A stretch of 64,000 nt of DNA, taken from the NCBI GenBank assembly GCA_032622095.1, contig CP136067.1, forward strand, positions 62,756,893 to 62,820,892, written 5' to 3'. Positions 1-10,510 of this stretch are shown here, piece after piece. The notes beneath the pieces are model-generated. The model was not told the DNA's origin. It saw only the letters and a list, made by a program, of their open reading frames with translations, and searched no databases. Each line of letters opens with the position of its first letter. The first letter of the stretch is position 1. Source of the stretch: Siphonodentalium dalli. Taxonomy: Eukaryota > Mollusca > Scaphopoda > Gadilida > Siphonodentaliidae. A program made the translations under genes and the position numbers.

Positions 1-570
1 AGACTTACAGTAAAGTCATCCAGTAGATCACTTGTATATATGTTTAGGGCCGTCTAGTAAGGTATTTGTTTGCTCACTACCTGCCTACCTACCAAAAAAG
101 AACGTCATTAAATAAATTGAGTCCACTTTTCCGAGCACCATATTACTAACTATATATACATATTTATCAATTATTCCTGCTACCACTCTTGCTATAACCG
201 ACCAAAAACATTAAAATAGTACTATATATAAGTATTGGACCGTTTACTTGACCACTGGTCCCAGCAGGAATTGAGCAAACAAAAATGTTACTTGTATGGA
301 GACCCTGATTACTTGTTCATATCTATTTTGTTAAAAGCTCTTGCCACCAAAAAATCGCCCAGAAATTAAACTACACAGTGCCACCCAACTAATTCGATTA
401 AACTGCATTATCGCTTGACACCGGCAGATATTTATGAATTATCACATCAGAACGGCTAGTTCACTTTAAATGCAACATGATATGTGGTTCATCGACAAAC
501 CTGCATCCCATGAAACTAATCTACAAAATCATATATACAACTCACCAAGAACTGGTAATTATGCTTAAGT
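1..570. other. Non-coding AT-rich stretch
   Basis: I see no coding potential, RNA gene or recognisable repeat here. All frames are closed at short intervals. Confidence 0.5.
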
Positions 571-690
571 TTTTATATATGTGTATGTATATATATATAT
601 ATATGGCTATATATATATGTGTATATGGCTATATATATATATGTATATGTGTATATGTATATTGTATGCATGTGTATGTATGTGTATGCA
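571..690. repeat. TA / TGTA microsatellite
   Basis: Imperfect alternation of TA, TGTA and TATG units. It keeps a frame open over positions 477-740 and gives a Tyr/Ile/Cys/Met-rich translation that is only the repeat read as codons. Confidence 0.9.
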
Positions 691-893
691 TGCACATGTA
701 TAGTTATATCTTCTTGGATTACTTTGTCCCAACTAATTAGAATGAATATTCATATGTATACAAAATTTAGAAAAAACCTATAAGTTTACACAAAATGATG
801 ATGATGTTATACATGTTTACTTGTTTATTCTATATTATTGTGTTGTATTGTGAACATTCTTATACATGACGTATCGATATAAACTTGCACCGG

Positions 894-917
894 CCCCCCC
901 CCCCCCCCCCCCCCCCC
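894..917. repeat. Poly-C run (C24)
   Basis: An uninterrupted run of 24 C in otherwise AT-rich sequence. Similar C or G runs recur at 9469-9490, 11513-11523, 12435-12444, 28055-28070, 29786-29806, 31905-31918, 44961-44979 and 48719-48730, so long C/G homopolymers are a habit of this genome. Exact lengths may be unreliable. Confidence 0.9.
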
Positions 918-1490
918 GTGTACGTATTATAACACACGGCGTAAGCGCGATAACTCTACTGAAAATGCAGAGCCCAGCTCCAACTTGCGATAACTCAAAA
1001 CAGCCACACATTTCCCCGTTTCTCAATCAGACATAATCAGTTCGAGTATTACCCAGACAAAAATACCATCTCGATTTATTATCAAACGAAGTCAAATTAA
1101 CTTGTGCCCGTCTTCTGTTCTCAAAATTTGGCCAACTTTATCCAGCTTGTGATATGGAGTTATTTGATATAGATAGTAACATCACACCACAAATCTTTCA
1201 CAACTGAAAACAATAGGCGCAATCCACTAAACCATAAGGGCGGTAACTCTATCTCCAAAGTTAACGCCTGTTTTTTTGTTATTATAATCTGTCTGAAACA
1301 TATTTATTCGTGAAATCTGATCAAACTGCGGTATTTACTGACAACATTATATGAGCTTATTTTATCCAACCAAATTTGAATTTTTTTACTGTCCCCATAT
1401 TCGTTCTCACCTCATTGATAACGACTAGAAACCAGCACACCGCAACCTGTTCACCAGCAAATTAATCATACCAGCTGTCGCTATCAAACT
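918..1490. other. Non-coding stretch before the LINE
   Basis: No gene or clear repeat seen. The 5' end of the downstream LINE is not sharply visible and may lie inside this stretch. Confidence 0.4.
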
Positions 1491-1567
1491 GTCAAACGAT
1501 TTCTTGTTTCTCTACCCAAACTCAATTATGAAAAGTAAATACCAGAAAGCCTCGTAGCTTTACCAGC

Positions 1568-1771
1568 ATGTCTTTTTCTCTTAAATGCATTCCTTTATTA
1601 GTATTCTTCCTTCTCTGTTGCTCTTCTGTCTATTCACTCTCTCTCAACTGTAACCTTTCTCTATCCACCTCTTATCAAATGGAACGGATTTACCTTAAAT
1701 CAATGCTTCTACTCATGCCCACCCGTGGTCCACTGGTAAATTACAAATACTATAATGGCACAATTAAGTGA
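1568..1771 (+). CDS. Possible small ORF upstream of LINE ORF2, signal-peptide-like
   Basis: A 67-residue frame starting with Met, a short polar stretch and a long hydrophobic core (residues about 7-24, rich in Leu, Phe, Val and Cys), which reads like a signal peptide or a single membrane segment. The rest is unremarkable. It ends with TGA at 1769-1771, overlapping the candidate start ATG of the LINE ORF (1755) by 17 bases in another frame, an arrangement that would allow termination-reinitiation. It has no coiled coil, RRM or zinc knuckle of a conventional LINE ORF1. It could be chance; the case rests on the overlap and the hydrophobic leader. Confidence 0.3.
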   Translation: MSFSLKCIPLLVFFLLCCSSVYSLSLNCNLSLSTSYQMERIYLKSMLLLMPTRGPLVNYKYYNGTIK

Positions 1772-1793
1772 ATATAGATCACGGGTGGGCATG
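1714..1793 (+). promoter_or_regulatory. 14-bp inverted repeat around the LINE ORF2 start
   Basis: Positions 1714-1727 (CATGCCCACCCGTG) are the exact reverse complement of 1780-1793. The 52-base loop contains both the ATG at 1755 and the TGA at 1769, so the RNA could fold with the start codon in the loop. A role in translation is inference. Confidence 0.5.
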
Positions 1794-4700
1794 TTCCATG
1801 ACCGCGCAAACCGAGTACACAAAAAATCTCGTTGTAACTATTCTTCTTCAAAGCTTTTAATATCGTGCTTCAAATACTACATGAAAGGAGCCACACTTGA
1901 AACTATTGTTCTGTACTTAATAGTCTTCCTATTGCTCGAACACCAATCAATATGTGATAAAAAAAACGATCTTATGTGGATGGTTAAAAACCAAACGACT
2001 CGACTTTCTACATGTACTTCGAAAACCTTACAAAATACCTCCAATTGGATATACAATTTAATCATCCTCGGAGGTGACATCCACCCTAATCCGGGCCCTG
2101 ATACGAATCAAAACGTAAAAATTATGCATTTAAATGTTCAAAGTCTGACTCCCAAGATAGATATTATTAGTACCGAAATGCCTAACTTTGATATCTGCTG
2201 TTTCACAGAGACATGGCTAGGTGTAAACATCCCCAACGAACGATTACTAGTTCAAGGTTTTGGCGAACCGGAGCGAAGGGACAGGGCTGATTCATATGGT
2301 GGGGTAATAGTCTACATAAGGAATAACATAGCATATAGACGGCGAATCGATCTCGAACACCCGGGAATAGAAAGCGTTTGGATTGAACTATGCCATGGAA
2401 ATACCAGAAGCCTAATCGGTGCTATATATAGACCCCCAAATTGTAACTGTTGGACTGAAATTACAACTATGTTAGATTCGGCACGTGACCTATCCCCACA
2501 TAACCTGATAATCATAGGAGACCTTAATGAAAACCAATATTGCCCATCAAATAATAGAATCTCAGCAGTATGTAATCAACTAACATTAAAACAGTTAATA
2601 ACGGAATCTACCAATTTTACTGAATATTCGGAAACTCTTATCGATGTTGTCCTGGTAAATAAAAACTGCTCTGTCTTTGAAAGTGGAACCCTTGAACCCT
2701 TCCATGGAAATTATATTCGCTATCATATTCCCATCTTTGTAGATATCCTAATTTCGGAAAAGAAATCTCAACAGAAACCGTTTACTAGGCGTGTATTTAA
2801 CTACGATGAAGCAAATTTCACAGATCTAGATAAGTCAATCTTAGAACAAGACTGGAAACAAACCTTTTCAAATACTCCCATCAGTGAAATGACCAACGTA
2901 CTAACAACTTTCTTACAAGATCAGATCAATATTTTTGTCCCAAGTAAAATTGTGCGTTGTATGAAAGATGAACCCGCATGGTTAAATTCTGGAATAAAAC
3001 AACATATCAAACAACGAAAGCGCTTGTATGAAAAAGCTAAAGTTCGTAATACCATCAACGCATGGACAAACTATAGGAAAAAACGAAACGAAGTAATCTC
3101 CCTTATAAGAAAATCAAAATCTGACCACATAGTGCACATGCAAGACATCCTGAATAATCCAGAAACACCCTCATCTGCCTGGTGGAAAACCTTTAATAAA
3201 CTCTCAGAAAAAAACAGCAATAGAGCTATTCCGTACTTGTCGTGGAATAACAGCACACATACATCCAACTATGACAAAGCAGAAGCTTTTAATGACTATT
3301 TCTGTAGTGTTTCATCTATAGATGACTCAAATGCCACAATACCAGAATACACCCCATTGCAATCTATTCCAGAACTAAATGAAATATTAATCTCTGAATC
3401 GGATATAATAGAAACCTTGAAAAATCTTGTTCCTGATAAATCTTCCGGTTACGATGAGATAAGTCCGCGCATACTAAAAAAATGTCCTAGCCTGCATCAT
3501 CCATTGAAAATAATGTTTAAAACATTCATGGAAAACTCTTTCTTCCCCGATGAATGGAAACGTGCAAACGTTGTTCCAATTTTTTAAAAAGGAGACCCAA
3601 CAGACCCAGGAAACTACAGACCCATATCCCTATTAAGTTGTATTGGTAAAGTATACGAGAAATGCATAGCCAAACATCTACTCACATTTCTTACCAAAAA
3701 TAGTTTACTGTGCAAACACCAAGCTGGATTCCTCCCCGGGCAGTCAACATCACACCAATTATGCGAAATTTATCACGAAATTAGTAAAAGTTTGGACGAA
3801 GGCCAGGATGTCAGAGTCTTATTCTTCGATATAAGCAAAGCATTCGACAAAGTTTGGCACCGTGGTTTAGTTTATAAATTAAAAAGAATGGGTATCACAG
3901 GTAATCTTCTCAGATGGATTGAATCATATCTAACAAACCGCGAGCAAAGAGTAGTTTTAGGCTCAGAATCTTCCTCTTGGGGAGGGGTTAAAGCCGGTGT
4001 GCCCCAAGGATCCGTCCTTGGGCCGATTTTATTTTTAACCTACATTAACGACATTGTTAAAGGAATTAAAAGTGACATTAGACTATTTGCTGACGATACG
4101 TCCATATTTCTGCCTATTAAAGACCCGATACAAAGTGCCAAAATATTGCAAAAAGACATAAACACACTGGAAGCATGGTCGAAGAGATGGCTAGTAAAAT
4201 TCAATGCCAGTAAATCAGAATCTATGTGCATATCACGTAAACAAAACCCTTTGAATCATCCAAACTTATATATGAACAATGTCCCATTGAACACAGTATC
4301 AAACCACAAACACCTTGGTGTCGTTTTTGAAAACAATTGCTCATGGAAGGCCCATATTGCGTCTATATCTAAACTTGCATGGTATCGAATATCTATGTTA
4401 CAAAAACAAAAATACGTTCTAAATAGAGAAACCCTAGAAAAATGTTATTTCACTCTTGGAAGACCAATCATAGAATACGCAAACGTTATCTGGGACAATT
4501 GCACAATAGCAGAATCTGACAAGTTGGAAGATATACAACTAGAAGCTGCGCGTATTGTAACAGGATGTACCAGATCCACGAGTAATAATAACCTTATAAT
4601 TGAAGCAGGTTGGGAGACTCTAAAAAAGAGACGTGAAAATTCAAAACTTTATTTATATCACAAAATGATCTATAATTCGGCCCCGGAGTATCTACAAAAC

Positions 4701-5240
4701 TTAGTGCCCCCACTTGTATCCGAGGTATCGAAAATTAATACCCGTAACTCAAAAAACTTTCGGCTACCCCAATTTAACGCCAATTCACACGACCGGTCAT
4801 TCATATTAAATACAGCAGCCCTCTGGAATTCACTGCCGATGAGCACACGCGACATAGTGAATTACGACGAATTTAGAGCAACAATAAACACTAGTCATAA
4901 AAAGAAGAATTCACGCTTCAAATATTATTACACAAGAAAAGCACAAGTAATCCACACACGTCTTAGAAACTATTGTAGTGACCTAAACGCGCATAAATAC
5001 CAAAATTATATCTCTGTCACTGATCGCTGTGTTTGTGGCCAAATAGAAGATAGCTACCACTACATATTCCAATGTCGGCGTTACCGTCCACATAGGCAAA
5101 TTCTTCTTGGAAAGATCCCAGACGCAATAGTTCCCTCAGTTTATACTTTCCTCAATGGCGATGATACAATGAGTCTACAAACGAATCTAACTATTTTTGA
5201 AGAATTCCAAAAATTTATTATCCACACACAACGATTTTAG
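1755..5240 (+). pseudogene. LINE ORF2: endonuclease-reverse transcriptase, one nonsense codon
   Basis: One frame of 1161 codons broken only by TAA at 3585-3587, where relatives have Lys in a conserved VPIFKKGD-like motif; no base is gained or lost. Order: hydrophobic leader after Met at 1881; 2A-like GDIHPNPGP at residues 107-115; APE endonuclease (FTETWL, GAIYRPPN, and IIGDLNEN where GDFN is usual); linker; reverse transcriptase (NYRPISLLS, FFDISKAFDKVWH, GVPQGSVLGP and catalytic FADDT); then a CVCG...HY...C motif near residues 1090-1115, a Cys/His zinc-binding tail usual in these LINEs. The enzyme nicks target DNA and copies its own RNA there. The stop would leave an endonuclease-only product, so the copy is presumably inactive unless the stop is read through or is an assembly error. 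Confidence 0.9.
2073..2099 (+). other. 2A-like ribosome-skipping motif (GDIHPNPGP)
   Basis: The nine codons read G-D-I-H-P-N-P-G-P, preceded by the hydrophobic residues NLIILG. The viral and retrotransposon 2A core is D-(V/I)-E-x-N-P-G-P, with separation between G and the final P. All core residues are present except Glu, here His, a variant I associate with animal LINEs. If active it would release a 114-residue leader from the endonuclease-reverse transcriptase. Activity of the His variant is not shown by the sequence. Confidence 0.75.
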
Positions 5241-5505
5241 TTGCTTAATTATAAATCGGTCAGCAGCATCTTAAGCATCATACGTAACATGTAATAAAAT
5301 GAATAATCCGTTCCATTCTACTCCCCTCACCACTCCCCTCCATCTTTGTCTTCTTATCTTAAATTCTCCTCTTATTCTTTATACCCAAAAATCACAGGAC
5401 CAATGTAATATCCGAATTATCTATCTACTGTCCGGTCCCGACACTAACGTCAATTTCCATGATGATTTATATAGTATATTATACAGGGGCCCTAGATGAT
5501 ACATG

Positions 5506-5550
5506 GGGAGAACGACACCTGAAAAGCCATGTGCTTACTGTCGTTCTCCC
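5506..5550 (+). other. 3' UTR hairpin of the LINE
   Basis: GGGAGAACGACA (5506-5517) pairs perfectly with TGTCGTTCTCCC (5539-5550), with a 21-base loop. Some LINE reverse transcriptases recognise a 3' stem-loop in their RNA (eel UnaL2 is the known case), so this is a candidate template-recognition element. Confidence 0.6.
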
Positions 5551-6090
5551 TTTCTACCAGATATATCACATATTACCATTATACATTATATTAATTCCAT
5601 GTGTATTCCCTTGTTCAATTTATATTATGTATATTATATATTTGGTGGATAAATAAACTATGCTTAAACCAACTGTCCATCCATGCTTTAAATTTTATCA
5701 CCCAGGGTCTCAGATGTGTCAGACAGTAAGATACAGATACATATAGCATTTTCCTGTCATTAGTTACAAAAAACATAACTACATTTTTCTATTACATGTA
5801 CATTTTTATAGATGAAATTATCTGACTTTCATTAACCCTTTCTATGCTAAACACTCATTAATGAGTAGTTACTAGTATCCCTTACAGATTGTTCAGATAA
5901 TATGGTTGTTTGTTGAACATATTTTCTAAATATTTCCCTTTATGAATATGACTCCTTGCAATGTATACTTTTATAACTTAATAGGTGAATCCATTTAGGA
6001 TAGAAAAGGTTAATGCAGCCAATATTGTGTGCAGACATGATCGCATTGTTGTAATTACAATCAATATTAACCCTGATTTTATTGTTGCAG

Positions 6091-6279
6091 TTCGAAGAGC
6101 CCAAAACTGCTGCAGCAAAGCGAACATCTGGACATGCGCAGTTAAAGAAACCCATCAGATCTAAGGGGAAAAAACAGCAGCGACAAGAAAATTCACCTGT
6201 GTCAGATTTTGATCTCCCTTCCACCTCTTCTGATAATTATTATTCACAGCGAGTTACCAATAACATGTCCATGTTGTGA
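6091..6279 (+). CDS. Candidate internal or terminal exon, basic protein
   Basis: The frame opens just after a good 3' splice site (ATTTTATTGTTGCAG ending at 6090) and runs to TGA at 6277-6279. The peptide is Lys/Ala/Ser-rich with a basic patch (KKPIRSKGKKQQRQ) and a Ser-rich acidic tail, like a disordered nuclear protein segment. A weak donor (CGA|GTTACC) at 6252/6253 leaves phase 0, which does not match the phase of the exon at 7107; either another exon intervenes, or this is an alternative terminal exon, or it is not coding. I do not recognise the protein. Confidence 0.35.
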   Translation, partial: FEEPKTAAAKRTSGHAQLKKPIRSKGKKQQRQENSPVSDFDLPSTSSDNYYSQRVTNNMSML

Positions 6280-7106
6280 TATCTGCAGCATTTGATTACA
6301 TGTATATTAATAGTTAGTTCTTTCACTGTGAGTACTATAATGTGCTTCATAATCGTGATGGCCTAATAATAGTGATGGCTGGTGATTTAGACTGAAATTA
6401 ACAATAGTGATGGCAATTTCATTCAACGACTCAATGCCAAAGAATAGTGATTGTTGTTGATTGTTGGGAATATTCTCCTAAATTATTCATCGTGCCGACA
6501 CTAATATTACTGTAGGTACCTGATATTACATGTACCATATGATCTGTCATGGATTTGTTTCATTAATACATTTTCCTCCTGAATTATTTGGGAGACTATA
6601 TGAATCACCTGTGTCTGTCTGTGCATCCATCCCAGATGATTTTTCGGGGAACATGTGGCCCAGCAGTCATTGATGTTCATTAATGGTTGCAAACTTTCTG
6701 CAGAAGATTACTACCAAAGCTACATGTAAGTACTTGTCAGTGGCTCAAACAATTTTGATGATGATTATCAAACTACCTTTTAATATATCTGATATTTATC
6801 GCTTACAACCTGATAAACATCTGGTATAAAATCATTAGAAAGATGTTGTTATCATTTGATAATTGCAGTGTATGGCCATAATATCTTCTTAATACCACAG
6901 AGAACTTCTTTCTTTCAATTTGACTGAGTGGAAAATTCTGATGGTGTCAGATATAGAATAACAGAAAGTTTGGCTTGAAATAATCTTTGGTTTAGTCTTT
7001 CATATCTGAGAACCATCATAAATATCAGCGATGGCATTACATGATAACAACATTATTATTCGGGTCATGTTCTATTTATACTGATCATGTGTAACATTTT
7101 TTTCAG

Positions 7107-7360
7107 CCCGGAGAAGCAGCCAACGAAAAAAGATAACTCTATTCAAGGGGCGGAGAATATCACACAAGTGGCTTTTGGAGGAGGGATCTGAGGAAACTGC
7201 CTGGTATAAGGGTCATGTTCTGGATGTAATAACTGGCAAAGATGGGGATAGTGATTGTATTTATGATGTCCAGTATGATGGGGAAGACACAGCAAATATG
7301 GTTGAAAGCCTTCAAGCTGATTACCTGAAAGGCTGGGTTAAGTTCCTTGACTTATAATTG
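7107..7360 (+). CDS. Terminal coding exon with a Tudor-like domain
   Basis: The 3' splice site (ATTTTTTTCAG) ends at 7106. With two bases completing a split codon, the frame reads a basic stretch (RRSSQRKK) and then a ~65-residue domain with the pattern ISHKW...WYKGHVLDV...YDVQYDG...DYLKGWVKFLDL. That W-Y-x-G-x-V ... Y-x-V-x-Y-D pattern is typical of Tudor/Agenet-like barrels that read methylated histones or similar ligands. The stop TAA is at 7355-7357. The exon ends at 7360 before a near-consensus donor GTGAGTGT, so an intron lies in the 3' UTR. Upstream exons are unclear. Function is inferred only from domain shape; the specific gene is not recognised. Confidence 0.6.
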
Positions 7361-8156
7361 GTGAGTGTACTGTATGTATGTTATTCAGACAGACCTTTAG
7401 ATCGTCCCAAATTTTAATCGGTGAATGTTGTGTTCAAAAAACATAAATAACACCCAAAATTAACATGACAATGCACTTTCTGTTGCACAGTAATGTTCAT
7501 GACAAATGTTGAAGTTAATAATTATTTATTATGTGAATAACTAAAAAAGAAATTTACTGTATCCAGAAAGCGTAGTAGACTGCAAACCAAAAATGTGAGG
7601 ATTATCTTCTGGATGAAAAGATTTGATATTTGTGGCAGTTTTTGGGATCTCTTCCCAATTTTCTGACATGTCCCACCATGGTTTGGGCCAGTTCATTCAT
7701 TCTGAATGTGCCAATATTTCACTTATCTAACAGCTTCGTTACTCAGTCGTAACCAGCAGAACTCTTGCAAAATTACCGGTGTACACTTGTTCACTTTTTT
7801 CAGTACTGGTACTTTTCAAATTTAATTATTATTGTCACTGCTTGAAAATTGTGGTACAGTATTAATGAAAATTCATTATGTGATCAGTTATATAGAGAAC
7901 TATCAATGTTGTAGTCAGCAGCTTTATAACAGTAGCTATTTGCAAAATATCTCAGAATGGTTTTTTTTGTCACTGTGAGTCTCCATACCTGAACTATTTT
8001 CAATGCAAATGGCTGAATTATTTTCATTTTTTCTGATCAGGTTACCTTGGATTCTGAGGGGATTCAGCATGTTCCTTTTGAATTATTATTGTGTTCTCAC
8101 CAAGTTATTTCTCTTGAAGATCTGATCTATATTATTCTGTTCTTGTTTTCCTTTAG
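7361..8156. other. Probable 3' UTR intron
   Basis: Bounded by GTGAGT at 7361 and CTTTAG at 8156. No coding signal or repeat recognised inside. Confidence 0.3.
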
Positions 8157-8204
8157 TTAGTAGCGGTGGAGGCTGTGCGCGCGCACGAAAGCAGATGTCA
8201 GTTG
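8157..8204 (+). other. Possible 48-nt non-coding exon
   Basis: A pyrimidine tract ending in CTTTAG (8156) and a strong donor GTGAGTAA (8205) bracket 48 bases. If it joins the exon ending at 7360, it is 3' UTR of the Tudor-like gene. The second exon junction would then lie about 51 nt after the stop codon, near the usual limit for nonsense-mediated decay. Confidence 0.3.
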
Positions 8205-8390
8205 GTGAGTAATACTCATATATTTTCTAATTCCATTGCTATCAGCATTGACTTTAGTATCTATTGTGTCTCTATAAAAAAAATCAATGAGTTTCATGTG
8301 ATCTGTGACCATTTTTTCGCATTTTCATATTTTTTCTCACAACACGCCAGGAAGCCATCTTGACTGGTTTGGTTAAACCTTAAGTCCAAT

Positions 8391-8700
8391 TTGACAAAGT
8401 CAAGTTTAAGCTATTGCCATGGGTTGGTCCGTCCGTCAACAATTTTCATTAGCACACCCAACAGGTCACATCTTTCACCCATCGTCACCAAACTTTCATG
8501 GATCTTCGGGGTGACTTCTAGTTGGGGCCCTCCCTTTTTTCCGAAAGTTGTTAAAAAAGATGACGCCATTCGCCATATTGGATTTCAAATATGAATCCAT
8601 CAGCACAAGCTGCATCCCGCATTTATTGAAGAATATTTTTGAAACTTTACAAGCTTGTTTAGGATCGCCTCTAGATTGGAGATATCTATTATATATTTTG
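8391..8700. repeat. Leader of the AGGTCA-rich repeat
   Basis: Sequence such as GGTTGGTCCGTCCGTCAACA and the prose-like recurrence of CCATATTGGATTT resembles dispersed repeat tails I associate with mollusc genomes. It runs directly into the GT microsatellite (8706-8731) and the tandem array at 8761. No ORF of substance. Confidence 0.35.
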
Positions 8701-8705
8701 GAAGA

Positions 8706-8731
8706 TCTGTGTGTGTGTGTCTGTGTGTGTG
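8706..8731. repeat. GT microsatellite
   Basis: TGTGTGTGTGTGTC followed by TGTGTGTGTG. Confidence 0.9.
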
Positions 8732-8760
8732 ATCGCGATGAACTCGAAAACGGCTGAGCC

Positions 8761-9405
8761 GATTTCGATGAAACTTGGTATGTGGGGATATTTTCGGCCG
8801 GAGACTGGCATAGGCATATTAATTTGTCCGTGCGACGTGACCTTCACCTTGAAATCGGGTAATTTCAAGGTCAAACGCCCGAATATCACGGGATTTCGAT
8901 GAAACTTGGTATGTGGGGCTACATAAGGCCGGGGAGTGGCATAAACCTATTAATTTGCCCGTGCGATGTGACCTTGAAATCGGGTCATATCAAGGTCAAA
9001 CGCCCGAATATCACGGGATTTCGATGAAACTTGGTATGTGGGGGTACTTTCGTATGGGGAGTCTCATAAGCATATTCATTTGCCCGTGCGACGTGACCTT
9101 GAAATCGGGTCAATTCAAGGTCATATCGCCAATTTTGATGGGATTTCGACGAAATTTGATACGTGGGATTACCTTTGTCCACTGAGTGTTTTGGACGGGT
9201 CGAGTCGTGACCCCGACCTGACATTGACCTTCAAAATGATCAATTCAAGGTCAAATCGGGTAAAACCGGATGGATTTCGACGGGCCCGTTTGTCGGGTAC
9301 TTTTGTCCGGGCAGTGTTTTGGACTGGTCAAATCGTTACCCCACTTGACCTTGACCTTCAAAATGGACAATTCAAGGTCAAAGCCCGGACGAAGTCGGGT
9401 CACCT
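8761..9405. repeat. Five-copy ~125-131 bp tandem repeat with AGGTCA sites
   Basis: Units begin with GATTTCGATGAAACTTGG or a diverged form at 8761, 8892, 9017, 9142 and 9273, giving periods of 131, 125, 125 and 131. Each has a CGTGCGACGTGACCTT-type block followed 15-20 bases later by TTCAAGGTCA. The last two units are the most diverged. The two halves TGACCTTGAA and TTCAAGGTCA make a small inverted repeat within each unit, perfect over 9 bp at 9096-9122. The ORFs read through this array are shadows. Confidence 0.85.
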
Positions 9406-9410
9406 TCTAG

Positions 9411-9426
9411 TATATATATATATATA
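9411..9426. repeat. TA microsatellite
   Basis: TATATATATATATA at the right edge of the tandem array, followed by a G-rich tract at 9469-9490 (G11, A, G10). Confidence 0.85.
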
Positions 9427-10099
9427 ACTGAGATGCTAAGCAAAGCGGCCGCATATCATTTATCCCACGGGGGGGGGGGAGGGGGGGGGGCTACATTGTA
9501 TATATATTGGAAGGGAAAACCACGACGGCTATAAATAGATATGACAGTACTGCATTCAATCACGTATACTACGTACAGTACATGCGGAGCGATATGGAAA
9601 TCAGGTACTCATTTTGCCAGCTTCTATTCCGCACTTCACTAATTGTCAACTGAGATAATGCCTGTGTTTGTTCTAAAGGGACGAGTATATGCTAAGGTAT
9701 TGGAACAATGCCAATCGAGATTGAGGGAGGAACTATTTCGTCTTGCGTCAGGTCACATGGGTAATCACATGGACAGCAAACAGCCTTTTGCGATAAGATT
9801 CGATACAGCTCGGTCGACAATTATTTAGCGTCCCACCCTCCCACCCAGTATTCCTCCTTCCATTTTGGGAGGAGGCACCCCTTTTTGCTAACAGCTACGC
9901 TTAGTGTATTTCAGGACTAGATCAGTGATCATTGCCAGGACCCCATGGTTGGCGCTTGGTGGTACCAAAAAAGGTCCTTCAACAATGACAAGAAAGCTGG
10001 AGGTCCATAAACACGTTTCAGACTACCAGTTGCTTTAGTGATTAATAAATGGTAGTCATTAAGGCACACCTGTCTTGTTATTAATAACAACCATGTGGG

Positions 10100-10103
<4 letters not shown>

Positions 10104-10153
<50 letters not shown>
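10104..10153. repeat. TA microsatellite
   Basis: About 25 uninterrupted TA units. The overlapping minus-strand Ile/Tyr-rich frames are shadows of it. Confidence 0.95.
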
Positions 10154-10158
<5 letters not shown>

Positions 10159-10510
10159 AAAAAGTATGTAAAACCGATGGATCCAAATGTGAATTCAAAG
10201 ATGGTCGCTGGCAGCCATGTTTTTAACAGAATTCGGAAAATATTATAAACTCCCATCTAGAGGTCAACCGGGGATCCATATCAAGTTTGATGATCGGCTG
10301 AGGGATGTGACTTGTAGATTTTGTTAAATGATTTAGTGATGCAAAGATTTAACCTTTAACATTAACCCCTATATGAGTTGAGCTTCAGTGTCGATTGACA
10401 CTTTCATTATATGTACCCATACTATGTATGGTACACACGATGCCAACGTCTCAATTGGCTACTAGTACTGGACATTTGTCCATCCATTCATAGATGCTTT
10501 TGCATCTAGC

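Larger units (their letters stand above)
1490..5656 (+). mobile_element. Near-full-length CR1/L2-type LINE with a 2A-like element
   Basis: An APE-type non-LTR retrotransposon of the CR1/L2/Rex1/jockey group. It contains a possible small upstream ORF (1568-1771), a long ORF (1755-5240) with endonuclease, reverse transcriptase and C-terminal Cys/His motif, and a 3' UTR ending near an AT-rich tail at about 5640-5656. There are no LTRs. The left boundary is approximate because I cannot identify a target-site duplication; the right boundary is placed at the GGTGGATAAATAAAC tail. The only clear coding lesion is one stop codon, so the copy looks young compared with the other LINE pieces in this window. 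Clade assignment is from motif memory and is not certain. Confidence 0.88.

Noticed and set aside
477-740. 87-residue frame
   Set aside because: It is a TA/TG microsatellite read as codons.
8711-9427. Several overlapping frames on both strands
   Set aside because: All are shadows of the tandem repeat; none has a start context or protein-like sequence.
9929-10256. Minus-strand frames rich in Ile-Tyr
   Set aside because: They translate the TA microsatellite at 10104-10153.
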